Shown here: in pieces, positions 51,566 to 60,570 of the stretch
How the letters are laid out: each line of letters begins with the position of its first letter
How positions within the stretch are numbered: position 1 is the first letter of the stretch
Assembly (NCBI RefSeq): GCF_014212125.1
Contig: NZ_JACJVP010000030.1
Location: 165,955 to 229,954 of the forward strand
Direction of reading: 5' to 3'
Source of the DNA: Cohnella nanjingensis
Lineage (GTDB): Bacteria; Bacillota; Bacilli; Paenibacillales; Paenibacillaceae
Length of the DNA stretch: 64,000 nt
Made by a program: the position numbers and the translations under genes
The notes under the pieces: generated by a model
Told to the model about the DNA's origin: nothing
What the model saw: only the letters and a program-made list of their open reading frames with translations
Database searches by the model: none

Positions 51566-52458
51566 GGCGTATTCCCCCGTTTGTGGTCTTCCAGAATCAT
51601 CTGGGATAGACTATTCGCGATGATTCGACCTGCCGTCTTGGGGGCGACGATTCCGGGCAATCCGGGCGCGAGCAGCGCCTTGATGCCGCGCTTCTCGGCG
51701 AAGCGGAAGTCCGTGCCGCCCGGCTTCGAGGCCAGGTCGATAATTACCGCGCGCAGCGGGAGTTGGGCGATCACTTGTGCTGTGACTATCATATTCGGAA
51801 TTGTATTAAAAATCAAGTCGATATTCCCGGCCTGACGCGCTATATCCGCTATATAAAACGGCTCGAAACCCATTTCGTAAGACCGTGCGAACGACTCTTC
51901 CCGGCGGACGCCGGCGAGCACTTTGGCGCCTAGACCTTGGAGGGTCCTCGCCATCGTCAGCCCGGTACGGCCCAAGCCGAGCACCATGCAGACCGAACCG
52001 TGAATGGTAATGTCCGTGTTCTGGATCGCCATCATAAGCGCGCCTTCGGCCGTCGGGATCGAATTGTAGATCGCCACGTCGTCCCGCTCGAACAGTTCGA
52101 CCAAACCGAGGTGATACTTTTCGCACAGCCGCCGCAAGTAAGGTTTGGCCATCCCCGTGTAGATCTTGCAGGTCTTGGGCATTGCGGCCGCATGAGCCTC
52201 GGTGAACTTCAACTCTTGATCGGTAAAGATCGCCGCGATCGTCCCGTCATCCTCCGTCCCGACCGCCGGCAACAGAAGCGCGTGCGCGGAACTTAGCGCT
52301 TCGGGAGTCCATTCGCCCTTCACCACGCCAGAATACGGCGTATCGAGCCGGTCGAACCCCATCAGCGTAACGGCCGCGTCGAGCTCGGTCAACCGACGGA
52401 TGATCTCCAACTGCCGCGCGTCGCCGCCCGCAAGCACGATCTGCACACCCGTGAGCAT
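51562..52458 (-). CDS. spoVFA: SpoVFA (DpaA), dipicolinate synthase subunit A, 298 aa
   Basis: A Rossmann oxidoreductase subunit: LTGVQIVLAGGDARQLEII at the start, VLGLGRTGLTMARTL as the dinucleotide motif, and LAPGLPGIVAPKTAG near the end. It oxidises dihydrodipicolinate-level intermediates with DpaB. ATG at 52458 behind GGAGGGAAGGCG; a longer frame to 52587 crosses the promoter region and is rejected. A sigma-K type promoter is 118 bp upstream. Confidence 0.95.
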   Translation of the reverse strand: MLTGVQIVLAGGDARQLEIIRRLTELDAAVTLMGFDRLDTPYSGVVKGEWTPEALSSAHALLLPAVGTEDDGTIAAIFTDQELKFTEAHAAAMPKTCKIYTGMAKPYLRRLCEKYHLGLVELFERDDVAIYNSIPTAEGALMMAIQNTDITIHGSVCMVLGLGRTGLTMARTLQGLGAKVLAGVRREESFARSYEMGFEPFYIADIARQAGNIDLIFNTIPNMIVTAQVIAQLPLRAVIIDLASKPGGTDFRFAEKRGIKALLAPGLPGIVAPKTAGRIIANSLSQMILEDHKRGNTP

Positions 52459-52575
52459 AAACGCCTTCCCTCCTTTCGACTTGTATGCGGGCATGACCGC
52501 CGAACCGCGCCTCCGAAGGTCGGTCGGACGATGACGCTCACGACAAGATCCGCAAAGCTTACTCCTTGCATATCC

Positions 52576-52604
52576 TATCGTATGCAATCGCCTATCGGCG
52601 GGTG
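52576..52604 (-). promoter_or_regulatory. Sigma-K promoter of spoVFAB
   Basis: CACC (fits mACm), 16-bp spacer, CATACGATA (fits CATAnnnTA). It fits late mother-cell expression of dipicolinate synthase. Confidence 0.8.
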
Positions 52605-52671
52605 CGGGGCGCCCGGCAAGTTGTCGGCCGACGCGAATCTTCTATTATATATAGCGCTTGTATGACCCTAG

Positions 52672-52740
52672 AAAACGAAGGCGAGGCGTTGCGCAAATGC
52701 TTCTTCCTCCGGCCGCGGTTCTCTCCTCTTCGTTTGAATC
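52672..52740. repeat. Partial solo copy of the 24-kb tandem repeat
   Basis: Shares AAAACGAAGGCG, GCGCAAATGCTTCTTCC and CGGCCGCGGTTCTC with the repeats at 24383. Its ends pair (AAACGAAG/CTTCGTTT). It lies between spoVFA and dut, 27 kb from the array. Confidence 0.75.
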
Positions 52741-52759
52741 CTAACGGTCATCATTCATC

Positions 52760-52797
52760 AAAAAAACGCCTCCCCGGCACGAGGCCGCAAGAGGCGT
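52760..52797 (-). terminator. Terminator after dut
   Basis: ACGCCTC pairs with GAGGCGT; the minus strand continues with a T7 run. Confidence 0.8.
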
Positions 52798-52801
52798 ATC
52801 T

Positions 52802-53245
52802 TCACTTGCCCGTATGTCCGAACCCGCCCGCTCCGCGAACCGTGTCCGGCAATTCGTCCGTCTCTTCGAGCGCGATCTGCGGGACCCGCTGGAAGACCAT
52901 CTGCGCGATGCGCTCGCCGCGCTCGATCGTGAACGGCTCCTGCCCCAGATTGATGAGCAGCACCTTCACCTCGCCGCGGTAATCCGCATCGATCGTGCCC
53001 GGCGTGTTGAGGCACGTGACGCCGTGCTTGAAGGCCAGGCCGCTCCGCGGCCGAACTTGCGCTTCGAGCTCCCGCGGCATCGCCATCGCGAATCCCGTCG
53101 GGATCAAGGCCCGCGCGCCGGGCGCCAGCGTCACGGGTTCCGAAACGGCGGCATGCAGGTCGAACCCCGCCGCCCATTCGGACATTTGCTTCGGAAGGGC
53201 TACGTCTTCATTCCCCGGCAGCCGCTTCAATTGAACTGGATACAA
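52802..53245 (-). CDS. dut: Dut, dUTP diphosphatase, 147 aa
   Basis: Trimeric dUTPase motifs in order: AGFDLHAA, RPRSGLAFKHG, NTPGTIDADYRGEV, RIAQMVFQRVP and GAGGFGHTGK. It removes dUTP and makes dUMP. Its start lies within the last 38 bp of the mlpA gene upstream, so the two are translationally linked. dut in this position replaces ymxH of Bacillus. Confidence 0.95.
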   Translation of the reverse strand: MYPVQLKRLPGNEDVALPKQMSEWAAGFDLHAAVSEPVTLAPGARALIPTGFAMAMPRELEAQVRPRSGLAFKHGVTCLNTPGTIDADYRGEVKVLLINLGQEPFTIERGERIAQMVFQRVPQIALEETDELPDTVRGAGGFGHTGK

Positions 53246-54488
53246 CGAATTCCCTCCCTAGTCCGGACAACACTTTCTCGTTGCCGCCGACCAACGCGAC
53301 GGCGCTTGCTTCTCCCATGATGCGTCCCATCATCTCGTTCACGTCGTCCATCGTCACCGCATCGATGCGTTCGATCATCTGATCGAGCGTGAGATGGCGT
53401 CCGAGCATGAGCTCGTTCTTGCCCAGCCGGTTCATCCGGCTGCTCGTGCTCTCGAGGCTGAGGATCAGGTTCCCCTTCAGCTGTTCCTTGCCGCGGTTGA
53501 CCTCGGCTTCGCTCAATCCCTTGGCCGAGATCTCGCCGAGCAGCTCCATCGTCAAGTCGTATACGTCCTGCGTCTGCTTGGGCGCCGTTCCGGCGTAAAC
53601 CGTGAACAGGCCGCTGTCTGCGTAGGACGTGTGGTACGAATAGACGGAATAGGCGAGTCCCCGCTTCTCGCGGATCTCCTGGAACAGCCGGGAGCTCATG
53701 CCGCCTCCGATCGCGTTGTTCAGCAGCGTCATCGCGTACATCTTCGGGTCCCCGATCGAGCAGCCCGGGAACGTCAGGCAGAGATGGTTCTGCTCGGTCT
53801 TCTTCTGATGAAAGAGCGCGTCCGAGCGGAAGACCGGGCGCGCCAGCGTCGACGCTTCGGCGCGAACGTCGAAGCGTCCGAAGTGGCGCTCCAGCAGTTC
53901 AAGCGCTTCTTCGCCCACGTTGCCCGCCAAGCTCACGACGACGTTGCCGACCGTGTACTGCCGGGACATGTAGCGGCGCAGGTCCTGAGGCCCCATCGCG
54001 TTGAGACGTTCCGCCGTTCCGAGAATGGAATAGGCGAGCGGATGATCGCCGTAAGCCGCCTTCGAGGCCAGATCGTGCACCGTATCGTCCGGCGTATCCT
54101 CGTACATCGAGATTTCCTCAAGGATGACGTTCTTCTCCTTGGCCAGCTCTTCGTCCGCCAACTGCGATTCGAAGAACATATCCGAGAGGATATCGACCGC
54201 GATCGGCAGATGCTGATCCAGCACCTTGGCGTAATAGCACGTATATTCCTTGGAGGTGAACGCGTTGACGTTCCCGCCGATGCCGTCGAAGCGGTCGGCG
54301 ATCTCCTTCGCGGAGTGGCGCTTCGTTCCTTTGAACAGCATATGCTCGATAAAGTGAGAGATCCCGTTGTCTTCCGGCGACTCGTAGCGGGAACCGGTCT
54401 TTACCCAGATGCCGAACGAGACCGAACGGCATGTCGGAATCGATTCGATCATCACGCGCAATCCGTTCTTCAGCGTATACTTATTCAA
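53208..54488 (-). CDS. mlpA: MlpA (YmxG), M16 metallopeptidase, 426 aa
   Basis: M16 mitochondrial-processing-peptidase type, with intact HFIEHMLF (HxxEH) near residue 46 and the downstream Glu in EISMYEDTPDD. In B. subtilis MlpA affects levels of extracellular proteases. The C-terminal half is conserved (QEIREKRGLAYSVYSYHTSY). The ATG follows GGGGGAAATCGG. Ends overlap dut by 38 bp. Confidence 0.93.
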   Translation of the reverse strand: MNKYTLKNGLRVMIESIPTCRSVSFGIWVKTGSRYESPEDNGISHFIEHMLFKGTKRHSAKEIADRFDGIGGNVNAFTSKEYTCYYAKVLDQHLPIAVDILSDMFFESQLADEELAKEKNVILEEISMYEDTPDDTVHDLASKAAYGDHPLAYSILGTAERLNAMGPQDLRRYMSRQYTVGNVVVSLAGNVGEEALELLERHFGRFDVRAEASTLARPVFRSDALFHQKKTEQNHLCLTFPGCSIGDPKMYAMTLLNNAIGGGMSSRLFQEIREKRGLAYSVYSYHTSYADSGLFTVYAGTAPKQTQDVYDLTMELLGEISAKGLSEAEVNRGKEQLKGNLILSLESTSSRMNRLGKNELMLGRHLTLDQMIERIDAVTMDDVNEMMGRIMGEASAVALVGGNEKVLSGLGREFVVSSSIEAAAGE

Positions 54489-54569
54489 CCGATTTCCCCC
54501 TAGCGATGAATGATATCACTATACCAAAAATCGACACCCGACTCAACCGAACGACAAGTCTCGCCAAGC

Positions 54570-55598
54570 TCAGCCTCGCTTGGCCGGCTGAGCCGGCGCG
54601 GCATCCAACCGCCGCGGAGAGAGCGTGTCGGATACCGTGCCCGGCGTCAGCCCCTTCGCCCGGATCGCCCGGATCATGCCTTTGAGCGCCGCTTTGGAGG
54701 TCGGCGTCGGATGCATCAGGATCAAGGTGCCCGACTTCGCGTTCGCGGCCACCTTGGCGACGACGCCGTCCGCGGGCGGGAGCTTCCAATCGATCGTGTC
54801 CAGCGTCCACAGCACCGTCGTCAGTCCGAGACCGGCGGCGATGCGGACCGTCCTCGTGTCGAAGTCGCCGGAAGGCGGCGCGAACAGCTTGTTGCTGACG
54901 CCCAGCTTGTCCTTCAGCAGCGTCTCCGTGCGCACGATCTCTTCCCGTTGCCGCGCGTCGCTCAGCGTGCTCATATTTTTGTGCGTGTAAGCATGATTGG
55001 ACACCTCATGGCCGCGCCGGAGAATCTCCTTGGCCGTCTCCGCGTTCTTCGACAGCCAACTGCCGTCGAGGAAAAAGGTCGCCTTCGTCCGCTCCTCGTC
55101 GAGCGTATCCAGCATCGCCCGGAGATACTCGTCTCCCCATGCCACGTTGATCATCAGCCCGACCATCGGCTTGTTCGGATTGCCGCGATAGACGGGCGAA
55201 GGCGGCAGATCCGAGAGGCCGACCTCGGGGGGCAATTCGCGGTATACCCAAGGGATGCCGTCCTCGGCGCCGCCAACGCGAATTCCCATCGCCTTCGCCC
55301 GCGCATAAGTCGCCTGAATGTCCGCTTCTCGGCCGTTATAGCCCGGAATCGCTTTCCATACGCGATCGACGACCGCATCCGCAGGGGCGATCCGCCGCTT
55401 GTCGGCGGCGCCCGCGATCCAGGCGAGCAGCGGATCGGTTGCCTCCGCCGTGCCGGTCTCCCCGAATGCAATGGCCGCCGAGCCTTCGTTCTTGACCGCT
55501 TGCACATAGTCGTGCAGCGGACCGTATCGCCCTGCCGCCAGCACGGCCGCGAGCAAGGCCAACATAATCCCGAGCCGAGCGGGAGACGCCTTGTTCAT
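54570..55598 (-). CDS. ylxY: YlxY-type polysaccharide deacetylase-like protein, about 342 aa
   Basis: N-terminal signal helix (LGIMLALLAAVLAAG) and a NodB domain. The zinc-binding motif 2 is present (GHEVSNHAYTH), but motif 1, normally TFDDG, reads INVAWGDEY, so the catalytic Asp pair is altered; this is also the case for YlxY as I remember it. Activity on glycans is therefore doubtful. Start options are ATG 55619 and ATG 55598. Neighbour of pnp, as in B. subtilis. Confidence 0.85.
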   Translation of the reverse strand: MNKASPARLGIMLALLAAVLAAGRYGPLHDYVQAVKNEGSAAIAFGETGTAEATDPLLAWIAGAADKRRIAPADAVVDRVWKAIPGYNGREADIQATYARAKAMGIRVGGAEDGIPWVYRELPPEVGLSDLPPSPVYRGNPNKPMVGLMINVAWGDEYLRAMLDTLDEERTKATFFLDGSWLSKNAETAKEILRRGHEVSNHAYTHKNMSTLSDARQREEIVRTETLLKDKLGVSNKLFAPPSGDFDTRTVRIAAGLGLTTVLWTLDTIDWKLPPADGVVAKVAANAKSGTLILMHPTPTSKAALKGMIRAIRAKGLTPGTVSDTLSPRRLDAAPAQPAKRG

Positions 55599-55807
55599 CG
55601 CTCCGATCCACCCCTTCATTTCCGATCTTGCCCGCGGTCCGGCAGGAACGCGCAAGCGAGCCTCGCCTTCCCTTGTCCGATCGATGCCTCGCCTCCATCC
55701 TATGCCAAAACCGCTCCGATTATGTACAAGTCCCCGGCATTCTCGGAGAAGTCGTTGCGGATGGCGTTTTCGACGGATCAGAATGTATAAGTTTCGCTTG
55801 GCAAAAC

Positions 55808-55838
55808 AAAAAAGAGACTGACGAAATCGGTCTCTTTT
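55808..55838 (-). terminator. Terminator after pnp
   Basis: AAAAGAGAC ... GTCTCTTTT, then TTTGTTTT on the minus strand. Confidence 0.85.
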
Positions 55839-55868
55839 GAGAAATCAAGATATGAAGGGTGTAGCGGC

Positions 55869-57971
55869 TTACTGTGTGGATACCTGCTCCGGATTCAGCA
55901 GCACCTTGCGGGACAGGTTGACGCGGCCCATCGCGTCGATCTCGGTGACCTTGACTTGCATTTGATCGCCGATCTTGACGACGTCCTCGACTTTGGCGAC
56001 CCGCTCGTTCGAGAGCTGGGAGATGTGCACCAAGCCGTCCTTGCCCGGCAGAATCTCGACGAACGCGCCGAATTTCTCGATCCGCTTGACGGTGCCCAGG
56101 TAGATCTCGCCTACGACGACTTCGCGTACGATGCCTTCGATGATCGAGCGGGCTTTCTCGTTCGCAACCGCGTCGGCGGAAGCGATATAGACCGTGCCGT
56201 CCTGCTCGATGTCGATCTTGACGCCGGTATCCTCGATGATCTTGTTGATGATCTTGCCGCCGGAACCGATGACGTCGCGGATCTTGTCCGGGTTGATGTG
56301 CATCGTGATGATTTTCGGCGCGTACTTGCTCAGTTCCTTGCGCGGCTCGGCCATCACTTCGAGCATCTTGCCGAGGATGAACATGCGGCCTTCGCGGGCT
56401 TGGTCGAGCGACTGCGTCAGAATCGAACGGTCGATGCCGTCGATCTTGATGTCCATCTGGATCGCCGTGACGCCTTTGGCGGTTCCCGCCACCTTGAAGT
56501 CCATATCGCCGAGATGGTCTTCCATGCCTTGGATGTCGGTCAGGATCGTGAATTGATCGCCGTCCTTGATGAGCCCCATCGCAACGCCCGCGACCGGCGC
56601 CTTGATCGGCACCCCTGCGTCCATCATGGCCAGCGTGCTGGCGCAGATGCTCGCCTGGGACGTCGAACCGTTCGACTCGAGCACTTCGGAGACGAGGCGA
56701 ATCGTGTACGGGAACTCGGATTCGGGCGGAATGACCTTCAGCAGCGCGCGTTCGCCGAGCGCGCCGTGTCCGATCTCGCGGCGTCCCGGCGCGCGAAGCG
56801 GACGCGCTTCGCCGACGGAGAACGGCGGGAAGTTGTAGTGGTGCATGAACCGCTTCGATTCCTCCAAGCCGATGCCGTCGAGGATCTGAACGTCGCCCAG
56901 CGGTCCGAGCGTACAGATGCTCAGCGCCTGGGTCTGGCCGCGGGTAAAGAGGCCGGAGCCGTGCGTGCGCGGCAGCAGCGAGACGTCGCCGGAGATCGGA
57001 CGGATCTCTTCGGGCTTCCGTCCGTCGGGACGGATCTTGTCGTGCGTGATCAAGCGGCGCACTTCGTTCTTCACGATGTCGTACAGCACTTCCTTGACGT
57101 CGCCCAGCTTCTCCGGGGCGTCCGCGTACGCGGAGGCGAAGTGCTCGACCGTCTCCGCGTTGATCGCGTCGATCGCGTCTTGGCGCGCATGCTTCTCTTC
57201 GATACGGACGGCTTCGACCAGCCGCGCTTGCGCGAAGGCGACGACGTCGCTCTCGACGGCTTCGTCAACGGCGTGCAGCTTCACTTCCATCTTCGGCTGC
57301 CCGGCGGACGCGACGAGCTTGTCAATCGTGTCGACGATCTTCTTGATCTCGTCATGACCGAACATGATCGCTTCCAGCACGTCGGCTTCCGGCACTTCGT
57401 CCGCTTCGGCCTCGACCATCATGATCGCGTCGCGCGTACCGGCGACGACGACGTACATGTCGCTCTTCTCTTCTTGCTCGACCGTCGGATTGACGATGAA
57501 TTGACCGTCGATTCGGCCTACGATGACGCCGCCGATCGGTCCATTGAACGGTACGTTCGAGATGGACAGCGCCGCCGACGTGCCGATCATGGCCGCGATC
57601 TCGGGAGAGCAGTCTTGATCCACGCTCATGACCAGGTTGACGATCTGCACGTCGTTGCGGAACCCTTCCGGGAACAGCGGGCGAATCGGGCGGTCCGTCA
57701 AACGGCTGGCAAGGATGGCCTTCTCGCTCGGACGTCCTTCCCGCTTGATGAATCCGCCCGGGATCTTGCCGACGGCATACAGCTTCTCTTCATAGTTGAC
57801 CGTCAACGGGAAAAAATCGAGATCTTTCGGTCCCGGCGATGCGGTAACCGTGGACAGCACGACGGTGTCGCCGTAGCGGACGACGACGGCTCCGCTGGCT
57901 TGCTTCGCCAGCTTGCCGGTCTCGAGCGCGAACGGCCGGCCGCCCAATTGCATTTCAACGCGATGTTCCAT
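55869..57971 (-). CDS. pnp: Polynucleotide phosphorylase, 700 aa
   Basis: Two RNase PH cores (1-220 and 310-550) around an all-helical middle, a KH domain (GSGGKIINKIIEDTGVKI) and a C-terminal S1 domain (YLGTVKRIEKFGAFVEILPG). The second core has IQMDIKIDGI and RREIGHGALGERAL. It degrades RNA from the 3' end with phosphate. It follows rpsO, separated by a terminator. ATG behind GAGGAGGGATTTCC. Confidence 0.97.
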   Translation of the reverse strand: MEHRVEMQLGGRPFALETGKLAKQASGAVVVRYGDTVVLSTVTASPGPKDLDFFPLTVNYEEKLYAVGKIPGGFIKREGRPSEKAILASRLTDRPIRPLFPEGFRNDVQIVNLVMSVDQDCSPEIAAMIGTSAALSISNVPFNGPIGGVIVGRIDGQFIVNPTVEQEEKSDMYVVVAGTRDAIMMVEAEADEVPEADVLEAIMFGHDEIKKIVDTIDKLVASAGQPKMEVKLHAVDEAVESDVVAFAQARLVEAVRIEEKHARQDAIDAINAETVEHFASAYADAPEKLGDVKEVLYDIVKNEVRRLITHDKIRPDGRKPEEIRPISGDVSLLPRTHGSGLFTRGQTQALSICTLGPLGDVQILDGIGLEESKRFMHHYNFPPFSVGEARPLRAPGRREIGHGALGERALLKVIPPESEFPYTIRLVSEVLESNGSTSQASICASTLAMMDAGVPIKAPVAGVAMGLIKDGDQFTILTDIQGMEDHLGDMDFKVAGTAKGVTAIQMDIKIDGIDRSILTQSLDQAREGRMFILGKMLEVMAEPRKELSKYAPKIITMHINPDKIRDVIGSGGKIINKIIEDTGVKIDIEQDGTVYIASADAVANEKARSIIEGIVREVVVGEIYLGTVKRIEKFGAFVEILPGKDGLVHISQLSNERVAKVEDVVKIGDQMQVKVTEIDAMGRVNLSRKVLLNPEQVSTQ

Positions 57972-58094
57972 TGGAAATCCCTCCTCTATTCGGACTTATG
58001 TACTTTCGACGCTATTCCCATTATTTCCTGCCTGCGGCTTGCTTAGGCAGCGATCCGGCGGCGATTGGTAAATTCAGGGTCTCGCGATAGTACG

Positions 58095-58152
58095 GAAAAA
58101 AGCAACCCGGTGCCGTCGGGATCATTCCCGTGCGGCAAGGCCAGGTTGCTTT
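58095..58152 (-). terminator. Terminator after rpsO
   Basis: AAAGCAACCTGG pairs with CCGGGTTGCTTT across a long structured loop, ending in a T6 run on the minus strand. Confidence 0.8.
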
Positions 58153-58166
58153 CCGGTGGTGCGGAA

Positions 58167-58436
58167 TTAACGGCGAAGGCCGAGCTTCTCGATCAAGGCG
58201 CTGTACCGTTTTACGTCTTTATTCTTCAGGTACGCCAACATCTTGCGGCGTTGGCCGACCATCTTGAGCAGACCGCGGCGGGAGTGGTGGTCTTTCTTGT
58301 GCTCCCGGAAGTGCTGCGTCAAGTTGTTGATGTTCTCCGTGAGGATAGCGATTTGGACTTCCGGGGATCCGGTGTCCGCTGCGTGGGTCTTGTGCAGCTC
58401 GATCAACTCTTGTTTGCGTTCTTGTGTCAATGCCAT
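58167..58436 (-). CDS. rpsO: Ribosomal protein S15, 89 aa
   Basis: Exact usual length. MALTQERKQELIELHKTHAA, NINNLTQHFREHKKDHHS and RRKMLAYLKNKDVKRY are unmistakable. It binds the central domain of 16S rRNA. ATG at 58436 behind GGAGGTGAATAGG; the frame to 58556 is only leader. A promoter lies at 58565-58594, giving a leader of about 120 bases that may carry S15 autoregulation. Confidence 0.97.
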   Translation of the reverse strand: MALTQERKQELIELHKTHAADTGSPEVQIAILTENINNLTQHFREHKKDHHSRRGLLKMVGQRRKMLAYLKNKDVKRYSALIEKLGLRR

Positions 58437-58564
58437 CCTATTCACCTCCAATGATCGTGATCTGACGAATCGCCGTTGGCCGAGCCGGCGCCGGTGAGTG
58501 CGCGGAGCCAAGCCAAGGTTCATGTCGCCGCGAATCGGCGCGTGCCGTCTTCGCAACGTGTTCT

Positions 58565-58594
58565 AGTATAGCATAGATAGGCTAGCGTACACAA
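58565..58594 (-). promoter_or_regulatory. Sigma-A promoter for rpsO
   Basis: TTGTGT, 18-bp spacer, TATACT with an extended TGC before it. Confidence 0.7.
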
Positions 58595-58608
58595 TCCCCG
58601 CGGTTCTT

Positions 58609-59583
58609 CTAGAGCGACGCCGATGCGAGCGCCGCCCGCGCCGATTCGGCGTCGCGGCCGATCTGCGCCTTCAGCTCGTCGAACGAAGCGAACTTCGTCT
58701 CCGGGCGCAGGAAGCTGCGGAACCGGACCGTAAGATTCTGCCCGTACAGGTCGCCGTCGAAGTCGAACAGATGCGTCTCCAGCTTCGGTACGCCGCCGGG
58801 CGCGTCGAAGGTCGGACGAAGACCGACGTTGATGACGCCCTTACGGGTGTCCGCAGCCCCGTCGACGCCGTCGATCGTCACGGCATAGACGCCGTGCAGC
58901 GGCAGCACGTAAGGGACATCCGGCTTCATGTTGGCGGTCGGGAATCCGAGCAGCCGTCCGCGCGCGTCGCCATGGACGACGACGCCCGTGATGGCGTAAG
59001 GACGGCCGAGCAGCTTCTCCGCTTCGTCGCAGCGGCCGGCGGAGAGCATCTCGCGGATGCGCGTGCTGCTCACCTTGGCGCCGCCTTGGAATACCGGTTC
59101 GACGACTTGCACGTCGATCGTCCCGCCGCCGGCCGTCCGCAGCAGCTCGGCATTGCCGCGGCCGCGGTGGCCGAACTTGAAGTCGAAGCCGACGACCGCC
59201 GTCTTGACGCCGAGCGGCAAGAGCAGTTCGGTCACGAACCGCTCCGCGGATACTTCGGCGAAGCCCATATCGAACGAGACGACGTAGGCGACCTCCATGC
59301 CGAGCTCCGCCAGCAGCGAGAGCTTGTCGTCGAGCGGCGTCAGGACGGTATGATAGCCGTCGTGGCCGAGAATCGTCCGCGGATGCGGGTCGAACGTCAG
59401 CACGGCCGGCTTCAATCCCTGGCGCTTCGCGAGCGAGACGGCGCGCTTGACAACTTCGGCATGGCCGAGATGTACGCCGTCAAAAAAGCCGATCGCGAGC
59501 GACAGCCCTTCGGGCTTGATCGCGCCTGGCGCAAGCGCCGACTGCCCCGATACGATTGCATGCGATAATTCGTAACGTTCCAC
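58609..59583 (-). CDS. ribF: RibF, bifunctional riboflavin kinase/FAD synthetase, 324 aa
   Basis: FAD synthetase lobe at the N-terminus (AIGFFDGVHLGHAEVV, STRIREML) and riboflavin kinase lobe with GDARGRLLGFPTANM and VINVGLRPTF. Makes FMN then FAD. The start is GTG at 59583 with GGGGGATACAGC before it. It follows truB by 27 bp in the same operon. Confidence 0.95.
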   Translation of the reverse strand: MERYELSHAIVSGQSALAPGAIKPEGLSLAIGFFDGVHLGHAEVVKRAVSLAKRQGLKPAVLTFDPHPRTILGHDGYHTVLTPLDDKLSLLAELGMEVAYVVSFDMGFAEVSAERFVTELLLPLGVKTAVVGFDFKFGHRGRGNAELLRTAGGGTIDVQVVEPVFQGGAKVSSTRIREMLSAGRCDEAEKLLGRPYAITGVVVHGDARGRLLGFPTANMKPDVPYVLPLHGVYAVTIDGVDGAADTRKGVINVGLRPTFDAPGGVPKLETHLFDFDGDLYGQNLTVRFRSFLRPETKFASFDELKAQIGRDAESARAALASASL

Positions 59584-59610
59584 CTGCTGTATCCCCCTGC
59601 ACTCTTCGGA

Positions 59611-60570
59611 CTACCGGTCTTCCTGCTCGTGACCGTTTTCCGGATGGAATACTTTGACGGCGCGTAGGACGCCCCGTTCCAATTCAGCGTCGAACAGCCC
59701 GAGGAAAGCGCCGTCCTCCCGATAAAGCCGCCACAGCCCGACGCGATCCGGGCGCGGCTGCAGATCGGCGAATCGGATAGGCTTGCCTTGCAGGGCGTGA
59801 AGCGGCGCGTCGCCGGATCCGACCGTGCGCGGCATGAAGCCGAGCAGCGTATCCGCCGGCAAGAACTTGTCCGCCAGCGCGCCCTGCTGCGCAAGCTCCG
59901 CCAGCGCCTCCAAAGTCAAGCTGTCGTCGGGTCCAAGACCCGCACTCTCGATTCGCCGAAGCTCCGCCATTGCCGCCGGCACGCCCAGCTTGCGCCCGAT
60001 ATCGACGCAGAGCGTGCGGATGTAGGTGCCTTTGGAGCAGCGCACGGCGAAGCGGACTTCGGGCTGCGGGCTCTGGACGTCGATATGCGCGATCCGGATG
60101 TCGTGTATCGTCACCGGCCGGGCCTTCCGCTCGATCGTCACGCCTTCGCGCGCGAGCTCGTACAATCGCTTGCCGTCCACCTTGACGGAGGACACCATCG
60201 GCGGCACCTGCTCGATATCGCCGACGAAGGAAAGCACCGCCGCCCGGATGGCCGACTCGTCGAGATGGCTGGCATCCCGCTCCTCGATCGTCCGGCCGGT
60301 CAGATCCTCCGTATCGGTGGCGATGCCGAACCGGAGCGTCGCTTCATACGTCTTGGGCATTTCTTGGAGGTACTCGACCATCCGCGTAGCCCGGCCGACG
60401 CAGATCGGCAGAACGCCGGTGACGGCCGGATCCAGCGTTCCGGTATGACCGATCCGCTTCACGCCGATGATGCGCCTCGCCTTGGCGACGACGTCGTGAG
60501 AGGTCCAGCCCGCAGGCTTCCAGACCGCCAGCACGCCTTCGGGCGTCGGGCCCGTTAACGTCTTGTTCAT
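59611..60570 (-). CDS. truB: TruB, tRNA pseudouridine(55) synthase, 319 aa
   Basis: Catalytic motif GHTGTLDPAVTGVLPI with the active-site Asp; GVLAVWKPAGWTSHDVV begins the fold; C-terminal region is a PUA-like domain. Makes pseudouridine 55 in the T loop of tRNA. The ATG overlaps the nrnA stop by 4 bp. Confidence 0.95.
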   Translation of the reverse strand: MNKTLTGPTPEGVLAVWKPAGWTSHDVVAKARRIIGVKRIGHTGTLDPAVTGVLPICVGRATRMVEYLQEMPKTYEATLRFGIATDTEDLTGRTIEERDASHLDESAIRAAVLSFVGDIEQVPPMVSSVKVDGKRLYELAREGVTIERKARPVTIHDIRIAHIDVQSPQPEVRFAVRCSKGTYIRTLCVDIGRKLGVPAAMAELRRIESAGLGPDDSLTLEALAELAQQGALADKFLPADTLLGFMPRTVGSGDAPLHALQGKPIRFADLQPRPDRVGLWRLYREDGAFLGLFDAELERGVLRAVKVFHPENGHEQEDR

